33,194 bases of DNA from Burkholderiales bacterium. GTDB taxonomy: Bacteria > Pseudomonadota > Gammaproteobacteria > Burkholderiales > Casimicrobiaceae. Within the stretch, counting starts at the first letter, position 1, and each line of letters opens with the position of its first letter. The position numbers and the translations under genes were made by a program. The notes beneath the pieces are model-generated. The model did no database searches. It had not been told where the DNA came from and was given only the letters and a program-made list of their open reading frames with translations. Positions 6,404-17,990 of the stretch are shown here, one piece after another. Where the stretch lies: contig JADZDA010000277.1 of the NCBI GenBank assembly GCA_020851255.1, forward strand, positions 1-33,194. The letters are read 5' to 3'.

Positions 6404-8203
6404 TCAGCGGTCGAGCCTGCGCACGGTCTCGAGCAGCACCGGGTGATCCGGCGAGACCTTGAGCTGCGCGGCCCAGAGCTCCTTGGCGCGCACGCGCTCG
6501 CCCTTCGCCCACAGCACCTCGCCCAGGTGCGCGGCGATCTCGGCGTCGGGCCGGGCCGCGAACGCGCGGGCGAGGTAGCGCTCCGCCTCGTCGTGGCGCC
6601 CGAGCTTGTACAGCGCCCAGCCCATGCTGTCCTGGATGAACGGGTCGTCGGGGAGGAACCTGAGCGCCTTCTCGATCAGCACCCGCCCTTCCTCGTGGCG
6701 GGTGGTCCGGTCCACGAGCGTGTAGCCGAGCGCGTTCAGCGCCTGCGGATCGTCGGGCTTGAGTTCGAGCAGCCGCTTGAGGCGCGCCTCGGCGACGTCG
6801 ATGCGATCGATCTTCTCGGCGATCATGCCCGCGTCGTAGAGCAGGTCCGGGGAGTCCGGATGCTCGGCGAGCCCCTGCTCGAGCACCGCGTAGGCCTCGG
6901 CGTTGCGTCCAGCCTCGCGCAGCACGCCGCCTTCGGCCTGCCGGACCTGGATGCGCTGGTCGGGTGTCACCGCCGGCAGGTCGGCGAGGTAGCGCCGCGC
7001 CTCGTCGACGCGACCGAGCTTGCCCGTCAGCGCCGCGACGCGCAGCTTCGAGAGCCATCCGCGCTCGCCGTCGCCGACCGCCCGGTAGCGTTCGATCGCG
7101 AGCTCGTAGCGCCTGGTCTCCTCGGCGATCTGCGCGAGGTAGAGCTGCGCCGAACCGTCGTCGCCTTTCGCCGCGAGCCGGCCGAACTGCTCCTCGGCGG
7201 CCGCCCAGTCCTTCATCTGGAAGGACAGGATCGCGACGCCGGTCGCGTATTCGCGCGTCTCCGGATCCTCGGCCGCGAGCGCTTCGAAGATCGCCCGCGC
7301 TTCCGGCAGCTTCTTCTGTTCGACGTAGAACTGCGCGAGCGCGCCGCGCGCCGGGGCCGACCTCGGCTGGGCGACGACGAAGCTCCTGAGCCACGCGACC
7401 GCATCGTCGGGCGAGCGCTTGGCGAGGATCTCGGCCTTGAGCAGCGCCCCCCGTTCCCAGTCGGGCCGCAGCTTGAGCGCGAGTTCGGCGCGCTCCAGCG
7501 CCGCGGCCGCCATCGCCGCGTCGGCCGGGCCGGTGTTGTACGCCGCGAGCGCCACCGCGTACTGCGCCTCGGCCGACGTCGTGTACGGCGCCGCGAGTTC
7601 GCGTACGAGGTCGTACACCGCGCGCTTGTCGCCCTGCTGCGAGAAGGCGCGGTTGAGTTGCAGGAACGCATCGCCGACGCCGCCGCCGGTGAGCGCCTGG
7701 TCGGCGAGCAGCCGCTCGAGCCTCAGCTTGAGTTCCTCGTCGCCCAGGCCGTGCGGCGCCCCTTCGCGAGGCGCCGGCGGGCCGTCGGCGAGGGTGGCGA
7801 GGATCTGCCTCGGGCGCTCGGCCTGCGGCTCGAGTTCGAGCCACAGTCGCGCGGCCGCCTCCGCGGTCGCCCGCTGGCGGGTCGCGTGCGCGATCTCGGC
7901 GCTGCGCCGCGCGAGTCGCGCGTCCTTGAGCTCGCGGGCGACCTCGAGATAGGCGCGCGCCGCGAGCTGGGTCTGCCCGCGCTGCAACGCGATGTCGCCG
8001 AGCATCAGTCGGTAGAAGACATCCGGCGAGAGCCCTTCGCGAGGGGTGTCGTCCCGCACCACCGGTGCCTTCGACGCCGCGGCGGGTGGCGCGTCCGCGG
8101 GAAACGGCGGGATCTGCGCGCAGGCCCCGGCGGAAAGCCCCGCGCCGATCGCGACCCAGGTGGCGACGGCGCGCGGACGAAAGAAGAAGGTTCGAATGGT
8201 CAT
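6404..8203 (-). CDS. Exported tetratricopeptide-repeat protein
   Basis: The 599-residue product has an N-terminal signal (TM-like VATWVAIGAGLSAGA) followed by Cys28. The context AGAC is not a canonical lipobox, so either lipidation or ordinary signal-peptidase cleavage is possible. The rest is a chain of degenerate TPRs, clearest at the C-terminus (for example NALGYTLVDRTTRHEEG and DSMGWALYKLGRHDEAERYLARA). Such proteins commonly precede lolB-ispE in betaproteobacteria; a scaffold role in the cell envelope is plausible but unproven. I chose Met at 8203 because the track start (8269) runs into a palindromic intergenic element. The stop is 23 bases before lolB. Confidence 0.88.
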   Translation of the reverse strand: MTIRTFFFRPRAVATWVAIGAGLSAGACAQIPPFPADAPPAAASKAPVVRDDTPREGLSPDVFYRLMLGDIALQRGQTQLAARAYLEVARELKDARLARRSAEIAHATRQRATAEAAARLWLELEPQAERPRQILATLADGPPAPREGAPHGLGDEELKLRLERLLADQALTGGGVGDAFLQLNRAFSQQGDKRAVYDLVRELAAPYTTSAEAQYAVALAAYNTGPADAAMAAAALERAELALKLRPDWERGALLKAEILAKRSPDDAVAWLRSFVVAQPRSAPARGALAQFYVEQKKLPEARAIFEALAAEDPETREYATGVAILSFQMKDWAAAEEQFGRLAAKGDDGSAQLYLAQIAEETRRYELAIERYRAVGDGERGWLSKLRVAALTGKLGRVDEARRYLADLPAVTPDQRIQVRQAEGGVLREAGRNAEAYAVLEQGLAEHPDSPDLLYDAGMIAEKIDRIDVAEARLKRLLELKPDDPQALNALGYTLVDRTTRHEEGRVLIEKALRFLPDDPFIQDSMGWALYKLGRHDEAERYLARAFAARPDAEIAAHLGEVLWAKGERVRAKELWAAQLKVSPDHPVLLETVRRLDR

Positions 8204-8247
8204 GGTATGGCGGCGAAATGCCGCGGGCCCGGCCGGTCCCAGGCTGG

Positions 8248-8293
8248 AACCTATCTCATAAACATGCACGTGTGCGTGATTATGAGATAGGTT
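8248..8293. repeat. 46-bp near-perfect palindrome in a divergent intergenic region
   Basis: Outer arms AACCTATCTCATAA (8248-8261) and TTATGAGATAGGTT (8280-8293) are perfect 14-bp inverted repeats. The 18-base centre also folds (CA, then GCAC-GT-GTGC, then TG). It is markedly more AT-rich than its surroundings. It lies between the divergent TPR gene and mutM. It could be a mobile palindromic (REP-like) unit or a large operator; the sequence alone does not decide. Confidence 0.75.
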
Positions 8294-8352
8294 GCATGGT
8301 CGGCGACCTGACGAACGGACCGCGCCCCGGGGCCGGTTTCGCGCCGCTTTCG

Positions 8353-9168
8353 ATGCCCGAACTACCCGAAGTCGAAACCACGCGCCGCGGCCTCGCGCCC
8401 GCGGTGGTCGGGCGCCGGATCGCCGCCGTATCGATCTACGACCGCCGGCTGAGGTGGCCGGTTCCGCGCGCGCTCGAACGGAACCTCGCGGGCCGGGCGA
8501 TCGATGCGCTGGACCGCCGCAGCAAGTACTTGCTCTTCCGGCTCGGCGGCGACACGCTGATCGTCCACCTCGGCATGACCGGCAGCCTGCGCCGCTACCC
8601 GGCCGCGCCGCGCCGCTCCCCGCACGACCATGTCGACGTCCTGCTGGACGACGGGTCGACGCTGCGCTACCACGATCCGAGGCGCTTCGGCGCGATCCTG
8701 TGGGTCGCCGGTGACGCTGCGGGGCACCCCCTGCTGGCGTCGCTGGGCCCCGAGCCGTTCGACCCGCACTTCGACGCCGAGTCGCTCTACCGCGAGACCC
8801 GCGGCCGCCGCCAGTCGATCAAGCAGGCGCTGATGGGCAATCACCTGGTCGTGGGTGTGGGCAACATCTACGCGAGCGAATCGCTGTTCCGGGCCGGGAT
8901 CCGGCCCACCCGGGCCGCCGGGCGCCTGACGCGGCGGGACGCCGCCGCGCTCGTCGACACCGTGCGCTCGACGCTGGCCGACGCGATCGCGCGGGGCGGC
9001 ACGACGCTGCGCGACTATGTCGACAGCCGCGGCGAGCCGGGGACTTTCCAGTTCGATTGCGCGGTGTACGACCGCGAGGGGCTGCCCTGCCCGCGCTGCG
9101 CGACGGCGGTGCGCGCGGTCCGGCAGGGAGGCCGGTCGACCTATTTCTGCCCCCGATGCCAGCGTTGA
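8353..9168 (+). CDS. mutM: Formamidopyrimidine-DNA glycosylase
   Basis: The 271-residue product removes 8-oxoguanine and formamidopyrimidines and cleaves the abasic site. It begins MPELPEVETTRRG, giving the catalytic Pro2 and Glu3. Other family features are Lys58 in RRSKYLLF, HLGMTGSLR, the GNIYASE motif (170-176), and a C-terminal zinc finger with Cys246, 249, 266 and 269 (two CPRC pairs). The start is fixed by Pro2; the track's upstream extension is a shadow. No clear Shine-Dalgarno precedes it. In betaproteobacteria it usually lies beside the TPR-lolB block, as here, but mutY is not next to it. Confidence 0.98.
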   Translation: MPELPEVETTRRGLAPAVVGRRIAAVSIYDRRLRWPVPRALERNLAGRAIDALDRRSKYLLFRLGGDTLIVHLGMTGSLRRYPAAPRRSPHDHVDVLLDDGSTLRYHDPRRFGAILWVAGDAAGHPLLASLGPEPFDPHFDAESLYRETRGRRQSIKQALMGNHLVVGVGNIYASESLFRAGIRPTRAAGRLTRRDAAALVDTVRSTLADAIARGGTTLRDYVDSRGEPGTFQFDCAVYDREGLPCPRCATAVRAVRQGGRSTYFCPRCQR

Positions 9169-9256
9169 ACGCTCCTTCGGCACGACTCGTGCTTCAAGCT
9201 GTGTGATACAGTCGCCGCCCCGTCGACCGGGGGGCACGATCGGGGAGGGGGATTCG

Positions 9257-11212
9257 ATGCAGGCACGCGAGCTCGCCGCGCGGTTCGAGGCCTATGGCGA
9301 TTGGCGTCGCCGGCTTTCGGCCGCGATCTCCGCGCTGCACCAGTGGCTGGGCGATCAGGACCTGACCGACGCGCAGACCGACCTGCGGGTCCGGCAGCTC
9401 CTCGAGCGGTTGCTCCAGGACAAGCTGGTCGTCGCCTTCGTCGCCGAGTTCTCGCGCGGCAAGTCCGAGCTCATCAACGCGATCTTCTTCGCCGAATTCG
9501 GGCAGAGGCTCCTTCCGTCCGCCGCGGGGCGCACGACCATGTGCCCGACCGAGCTCCTGCACGACCCGTCGCGACCGCCTTCGATACGCCTGCTCCCGAT
9601 CGAGACGCGCGTGCGCGACGGCACGGTCTCGGAGTTCAAGCACTACGCCGACGAATGGGTCACGTTGCCGCTCGACCTCGCCTCCGTGGAGCGGATGGCC
9701 GATGCGCTGTCCCGCGTCTCGCAGGTCAAGCGCGTACCGGTGCCGCTCGCGCGGCGCTACGGCCTGTACGACGACGACCTCGCGGCGGCCGGCGGCACCG
9801 ACGGCGGTGTCGACATCCCCTGCTGGCGCCACGCGATCATCAATTTCCCGCATCCGCTGCTCAAGCAGGGACTCGTGATCCTCGACACGCCGGGCCTCAA
9901 CGCGATCGGCACCGAGCCCGAGCTGACCCTGTCGCTGCTGCCGAACGCGCACGCGGTGCTCTTCCTCCTCGCGGCGGACGCGGGCGTCACGCGCACCGAC
10001 CTCGACCTGTGGAACGATCACCTGGCCGGCGCCGATCCGGCGATGCAGTCCGGCCGCCTCGTCATCCTGAACAAGATCGACGGCCTGTGGGACGAGATGA
10101 AGGGCGCCGCCGCGATCGACGCCGAGATCGCGCGCCAGGTGCGGCTGACCGCGGCCACGCTGGACGTCCCCGCGGACCAGATCTTCCCGGTCTCCGCGCA
10201 GAAGGCGCTGCTCGCGAAGGTCAACGGCGACGACGCCCTGCTCGCGCGCTCGCGGCTGCCCGCGCTGGAGGCGGCGCTGTCCGGGCGGCTCGTCCCGGCC
10301 AAGCGGGACATCGTCGGCGCCGCGGCGCTCTCGGAGGTCGGCGCGATCGCCGCCGGCGTGCGCAACATCCTCGACTCGCGCGCCGCCGGCATCGCCGAGC
10401 AGCTCGCCGAGCTCAACGCGCTGCGCGGCAAGAACCAGGACGTCGTCGAGCACATGATGGCGCGCGTACGCGAGGAGAAGGCGACTTTCGAGCGCGGCCT
10501 CGCCCGCTACTCCGCGCTGCGCAACGTGTTCACGCAGCAGACGACCGAGCTGTTCGACCGCGTCGGCCTGGACCGGCTGCGGGCGAACGCCGGCGACACG
10601 CGGCGCTCGATCGAGGCGAGCCTGTTCACCCGGGGCCTGCGCACGGCGATGAACGACTTCTTCTCGACGATCCGCGCCGACCTCGAGGCCGCGGGCGCCA
10701 AGGCCGGCGAGATCCACGAGCTCATGCGCGCGATGTACGCGCGCTTCGCGAAGGAACACAACCTCGAGCTCTACGAGCCGCCCCCGTTCTCGGTCCTCAA
10801 GTACCTGAAGGAGGTCGAGCGGCTGGAACGCGCCTACCAGCAGCACATCAACACGCTGTGGAACATGGCGAGCAAGGCGAAGTTCGCGCTGATGAAGCGC
10901 TTCTTCGAGACGATCGCCTCGCGGGTCAAGCACCTGTACGACATCGCCAACCGCGACGTCGAGGCGTGGCTCAAGTCGGTGATGTCGCCGCTGGAGACGC
11001 AGGTCCGCGAGCACCAGATCCAGCTGCGGCGGCGCCTCGACAGCATCAAGCGCATCCACCGGGCGAGCGACGAGATCGAGGAGCGCATCGCCGAACTCGA
11101 GCAGCAGGCCGGCGCGCTCGACGCGCAGGCGCGCGGGCTCGAGGTTCGCGTGCGCGCCGTCGACGCGCTGGTCTCGGCGCCCGACTCGCTGCCGCTCGCC
11201 GCGAACGGGTGA
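9257..11212 (+). CDS. Dynamin-like GTPase
   Basis: The 651-residue product is a dynamin-superfamily large GTPase. The G1 loop is EFSRGKS (64-70) inside FVAEFSRGKSELINAIFF, the G2 Thr is in GRTTMCPTEL (91-100), G3 is DTPGLN (210-215) and G4 is NKID (272-275). After the G domain comes a mostly helical region with heptad-like stretches, ending in a clear coiled coil (about 590-640, RASDEIEERIAELEQQ). No hydrophobic membrane segment is obvious, so any membrane contact would be through a paddle or partner. The start has GGGGAGGGG eight bases upstream. It stands alone, 88 bases after mutM and convergent with the ferredoxin. Family members act in membrane remodelling or stress; its own role is unknown. 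Confidence 0.88.
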   Translation: MQARELAARFEAYGDWRRRLSAAISALHQWLGDQDLTDAQTDLRVRQLLERLLQDKLVVAFVAEFSRGKSELINAIFFAEFGQRLLPSAAGRTTMCPTELLHDPSRPPSIRLLPIETRVRDGTVSEFKHYADEWVTLPLDLASVERMADALSRVSQVKRVPVPLARRYGLYDDDLAAAGGTDGGVDIPCWRHAIINFPHPLLKQGLVILDTPGLNAIGTEPELTLSLLPNAHAVLFLLAADAGVTRTDLDLWNDHLAGADPAMQSGRLVILNKIDGLWDEMKGAAAIDAEIARQVRLTAATLDVPADQIFPVSAQKALLAKVNGDDALLARSRLPALEAALSGRLVPAKRDIVGAAALSEVGAIAAGVRNILDSRAAGIAEQLAELNALRGKNQDVVEHMMARVREEKATFERGLARYSALRNVFTQQTTELFDRVGLDRLRANAGDTRRSIEASLFTRGLRTAMNDFFSTIRADLEAAGAKAGEIHELMRAMYARFAKEHNLELYEPPPFSVLKYLKEVERLERAYQQHINTLWNMASKAKFALMKRFFETIASRVKHLYDIANRDVEAWLKSVMSPLETQVREHQIQLRRRLDSIKRIHRASDEIEERIAELEQQAGALDAQARGLEVRVRAVDALVSAPDSLPLAANG

Positions 11213-11255
11213 GACCCGAGGGCGGGCGCGTCGCGGGCGGGCGCCCGTCCGCCGG

Positions 11256-14624
<3,369 letters not shown>

Positions 14625-14643
14625 GCACCGTTACCGCCTGCCC

Positions 14644-14675
14644 CGGACGCCGGCCCCGCGCCGGCGTCCGCGTTT
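14644..14675. terminator. Hairpin between convergent rpoH and kup
   Basis: A perfect 11-bp stem (CGGACGCCGGC/GCCGGCGTCCG, 5-base loop) lies 20 bases past the rpoH stop and is followed on the plus strand by CGTTTCG. It probably terminates rpoH and may act in both directions. Confidence 0.65.
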
Positions 14676-14736
14676 CGGAGGTGCGGATCGGCTGCGGCGC
14701 GGGGATCCCCTCCGCTCGGAGACCAGAACCCAGGTT

Positions 14737-16623
14737 CTAGATCTCGATCTGGGTGCCGAGCTCCACGACCCGGTTGGTCGGCACGTGGAAGAAGTCGCTC
14801 GCCTTGACCGCGTTCTTCGACATCGACGAGAAGAGCCGCTCGCGCCAGCGCGCCATGCCCGGGCGCGCCGTCGACACGAGCGTCTCGCGCGACACGAAGA
14901 ACGAAGTCTCCATCATCTCGAAGCCGAAGCCCTGCCGGCCCGACTGCTCGAGCACCTCGGGGACGTCGGGCTCCTCCTTGAAGCCGTAGTAGGCGACCAG
15001 GCGGTGGAAATCGCATCCGAGCGACTTCGTCTCCAGCCGCTCCTCCGGCGGCACGTACGGGATCTCGCGCGTCACGATCGTGAGGAAGACGACGCGCTGG
15101 TGCAGCACCTTGTTGTGCTTCAGGTTGTGCAGCAGCGCGTGCGGGACCCGGTCCGGCGTCGACGTGAGGAAGACCGCCGTGCCCTCGACCCGGTGCGGCG
15201 GCGCGACCTCGATCGACTGGATGAAGAGGTCCAGCGGCAGCGCGTCGTCCGCGAGCCGGTCCATCAGCACCTTGCGGCCGCGCTTCCAGGTCGTCAGCAG
15301 CGTGAATACCGCCGCGCCGATCAGCAGCGGGAACCAGCCGCCTTCGGGGATCTTGAGCGCGTTCGACAGGAGGAACGTCGCGTCGATCGCCGCGAGCGGA
15401 ACCGTGATCGCGAGCGCGAGCCACGCCGGCCAGCCCCAGAGCCGGCGCATGACGAAGTAGATCAGCACCGAGTCGATCAGCATCGCGAGCGTCACCGCGA
15501 TGCCGTACGCACCGGCGAGGTTGCTCGAACTGCGGAAGCCGACGACGAGCAGCATGACCGCCGCGAGCAGCGTCCAGTTGATGAACGGCACGTAGATCTG
15601 CCCCATCGTCTTCTCCGACGTGTGCCGGATCGCCAGGCGCGGGACGTACCCCATCTGGACCGCGGCGCGGGCGAGCGAGAACGCGCCGGAGATCACCGCC
15701 TGGGACGCGATGACCGCCGCGGCCGCCGCGAGGATGACCAGCGGCAGCAACGCCCAGGCGGGCGCGAGCAGGTAGAACGGATTGCGGATCGCGGTCGGGT
15801 CGGCGAGCACCAGCGCGCCCTGCCCGAAATAGTTGAGCACCAGCGCCGGCATGACGAAGAAGAGCCAGGCGCGACGGATCGGCGCCGCGCCGAAGTGTCC
15901 CATGTCCGCGTAGAGCGCCTCGGTCCCGGTCACCGCGAGGACGACCGCGCCCAGCGACAGGAATGCCGCGAGCGGGTTGCGCCAGGCGAACTCGTACGCC
16001 CAGACCGGCGAGAGCGCCTCGAGGACCTTCGGATGCGCGGCGATCTGGATCGCGCCCAGGATGGCGAGGACCAGGAACCAGATCGTGCACACCGGCCCGA
16101 ACAGCACGCCCACCGATCCGGTGCCGCGCTTCTGGATCGCGAACAGCCCGACCAGGATCACGAGGGCGACCGGCACGATGTAGGGCTTGAGCGCCGGCGT
16201 CATGATCTCGAGCCCCTCGATCGCGCCGAGGACGGACACGGCGGGCGTGATCATCGCGTCGCCGAAGAACATCGCCGCGCCGAAGATGCCGAAGCCGACG
16301 AGCCACCATCGCGTCCGGTCGTCGCGAGCGAATCCGCTCGACACGAGCGCGGTCAGCGCGAGGATGCCGCCCTCGCCGCGGTTGTCCGCCCGCATGATCA
16401 GCACGACGTACTTCAGCGTGACGACGACGACCAGCGCCCAGAAGACGACCGACAGCAGCCCGTAGACGTTCCCCGGCGTGAACTCGAGCCGGTGCGGGCC
16501 GCCGAACACCTCCCGCATCGTGTACAGCGGGCTCGTGCCGATGTCGCCGAAGACGACGCCGATGGCGCCCAGCATCAGCGCGCCCATCGGCTGGCGCCCG
16601 CCCGGAGCGTGCGGATCGGTCAT
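14737..16623 (-). CDS. kup: Low-affinity potassium transporter Kup
   Basis: The 628-residue product is a KUP/HAK/KT K+:H+ symporter of the inner membrane. The N-terminal signature GVVFGDIGTSPLYT (22-35) is followed by NRGEGGILAL and about twelve hydrophobic segments up to roughly residue 450 (for example FGIFGAAMFFGDAMITPAVSV). The hydrophilic C-terminal domain starts around WKRGRKVLMDRL. Length matches E. coli Kup (622). It begins 19 bases after the ntrX stop, so it is the last gene of the def-to-kup run. In many betaproteobacteria the gene after ntrX is trkA; here a different K+ uptake protein holds that place. Confidence 0.97.
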   Translation of the reverse strand: MTDPHAPGGRQPMGALMLGAIGVVFGDIGTSPLYTMREVFGGPHRLEFTPGNVYGLLSVVFWALVVVVTLKYVVLIMRADNRGEGGILALTALVSSGFARDDRTRWWLVGFGIFGAAMFFGDAMITPAVSVLGAIEGLEIMTPALKPYIVPVALVILVGLFAIQKRGTGSVGVLFGPVCTIWFLVLAILGAIQIAAHPKVLEALSPVWAYEFAWRNPLAAFLSLGAVVLAVTGTEALYADMGHFGAAPIRRAWLFFVMPALVLNYFGQGALVLADPTAIRNPFYLLAPAWALLPLVILAAAAAVIASQAVISGAFSLARAAVQMGYVPRLAIRHTSEKTMGQIYVPFINWTLLAAVMLLVVGFRSSSNLAGAYGIAVTLAMLIDSVLIYFVMRRLWGWPAWLALAITVPLAAIDATFLLSNALKIPEGGWFPLLIGAAVFTLLTTWKRGRKVLMDRLADDALPLDLFIQSIEVAPPHRVEGTAVFLTSTPDRVPHALLHNLKHNKVLHQRVVFLTIVTREIPYVPPEERLETKSLGCDFHRLVAYYGFKEEPDVPEVLEQSGRQGFGFEMMETSFFVSRETLVSTARPGMARWRERLFSSMSKNAVKASDFFHVPTNRVVELGTQIEI

Positions 16624-16642
16624 CGCGGGATCGCGGCCGGCG

Positions 16643-17932
16643 TCAGCCGGACGTGTCTTCTCCCCGGCGCGAGAACCGGATCGTGAGCTGCTTGAGCTTC
16701 CGGTAGAGGTGGGTGCGCTCGAGGCCGGCCTTCTCCGCCACGCGGCTCATGTTGTTCTGCTCGCGGGCGAGCAGTTGCTCGAAGTAGACCCGCTCGAACG
16801 CCTCGCGCGCCTCGCGCAGCGGCAGGTCGAAGAACCGGGCCGTGATCTCGGGCGCGACCGGCGCGACGCCGCCCGCGGTTCCCGCCTCGCCGATGAGCCG
16901 CTTCGCGTGGTCGGGCGTGATGTCGCCGCGCAGCAGCTTCAGGTTGGACACGACCGCCGCGAGCTGGTCGAGGTTGCCGGGCCAGTAGGCGGCGGCGAGC
17001 GTCGCCAGCGTCGCCGGCTGCAGCGTCGCGAGCAGCGGCGCGCCCGCGTCGCCGCCCGAGCGCCAGTAACGCTCGATCAACGGCGGGATGTCCTCGCGCC
17101 GCGCGCGCAGCGGCGGCAGCGTCACCGCGCCGGCCGACAGCGCCGAGAGCAGCGTGGCGTCGAACCGGCCCTCGGCGGCGAGCGCGGCGAGCGGCTCCGC
17201 CGACGTCGCCACCAGCGTCAACCCATGACGCTCGGCCTTGCCGAGCATGAAGGCGAGGCCCTTCTGCTCGTTCTTCGAATACTGGGCGATCTCGGCGAAG
17301 TGGATCGTGCCGTCGCGCGCCTCCTCGAGCAGCGCGGCCGGATTCGCGGCGAGCCGCGTGCCGTCGGCGAGCGACACCCACGCCCCTTCGGCCGGCTTGA
17401 GCGCCAGCGCGGCGATCTCGTGCCCGGTGCCGGGTTCGCCCAGCATCAGGATCGGCCGGCGCGCCGCGACGAGCTTCTCGAGCGCGCGTTCGGTCTCGCG
17501 CACCGGCGCGCTCGTGCCCAGCGCGGCGAGCGACACCCGGCGCGGCTCCTGCGCGGCGCCGCTCTTCAGGGCGCGGGCGATCGTGGCGAGCAGCTTCTGC
17601 AGCCCGATCGGCTTCTCGAGGAAATCGAACGCGCCGATCCGCGTGGCCTCGACCGCGGTCTCGATCGTGCCGTGCCCGGACATCATCACGACCGGCATCG
17701 TGAGCAACCCGGCCGCGCCCCATTCGCGCAGCAGCGTCACGCCGTCGGTGTCGGGCATCCAGATGTCGAGCAGCACGAGCGAAGGCTGCGCCCGGACACG
17801 ATAGGCGCGCGCCTCGTGCGCGTTCTCGGCGAGCGCGACGCGGTAACCCTCGTCGAGCAGGATCTCGGACAGGAGTTCGCGGATGCCGACCTCGTCGTCG
17901 ACGATGAGGATCTCGCGCGGCGGGCCGATCAC
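16643..17932 (-). CDS. ntrX: NtrX-family response regulator with degenerate AAA+ domain
   Basis: The 429-residue product pairs with the upstream NtrY-like kinase. The receiver domain (7-120) is intact: Asp12/13, phosphoacceptor Asp56 in LLDIWMP, Ser85, Lys107. The central domain aligns with sigma-54 activators but has lost its working parts. Walker A reads GEPGTGHE (165-172) with His for Lys, the GAFTGA segment is missing altogether, Walker B is reduced to DGTIHFAEI without the Asp, and the arginine-finger GRFREDLYYRL region is GRFDATLLSALS. PPLRARREDIPPLIERY and YWPGNLDQL survive. A Fis-type HTH (about 383-414) ends the protein. It should bind DNA but not hydrolyse ATP or activate sigma-54 polymerase. 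Start codon is GTG. Confidence 0.88.
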   Translation of the reverse strand: MIGPPREILIVDDEVGIRELLSEILLDEGYRVALAENAHEARAYRVRAQPSLVLLDIWMPDTDGVTLLREWGAAGLLTMPVVMMSGHGTIETAVEATRIGAFDFLEKPIGLQKLLATIARALKSGAAQEPRRVSLAALGTSAPVRETERALEKLVAARRPILMLGEPGTGHEIAALALKPAEGAWVSLADGTRLAANPAALLEEARDGTIHFAEIAQYSKNEQKGLAFMLGKAERHGLTLVATSAEPLAALAAEGRFDATLLSALSAGAVTLPPLRARREDIPPLIERYWRSGGDAGAPLLATLQPATLATLAAAYWPGNLDQLAAVVSNLKLLRGDITPDHAKRLIGEAGTAGGVAPVAPEITARFFDLPLREAREAFERVYFEQLLAREQNNMSRVAEKAGLERTHLYRKLKQLTIRFSRRGEDTSG

Positions 17933-17990
17933 GAGGTCCCCCCGTAGCGCGCTGCGCGCGCCGGTTCGTTCCCCGGGGCGCGCGGCGACG

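Noticed and set aside
9169-9256. TGTGATACA as an extended -10 for the dynamin-like gene
   Set aside because: Only 3 of 6 consensus matches and no -35; not strong enough to list.
14701-14738. GGGGATCCCC and AGAACC-CA-GGTTCT short palindromes near the kup stop
   Set aside because: Too short to assign; the nearby 11-bp stem at 14644-14670 is the better terminator candidate.
14785-16686. 633-residue plus-strand ORF over kup
   Set aside because: Antisense shadow (Arg/His/Asp-rich, no motifs) of a certain Kup gene.
16643-17932. ntrX as a pseudogene
   Set aside because: Frame is open throughout, receiver and HTH are intact, and flanking spacing is operon-like; the domain is degenerate but the gene is maintained.
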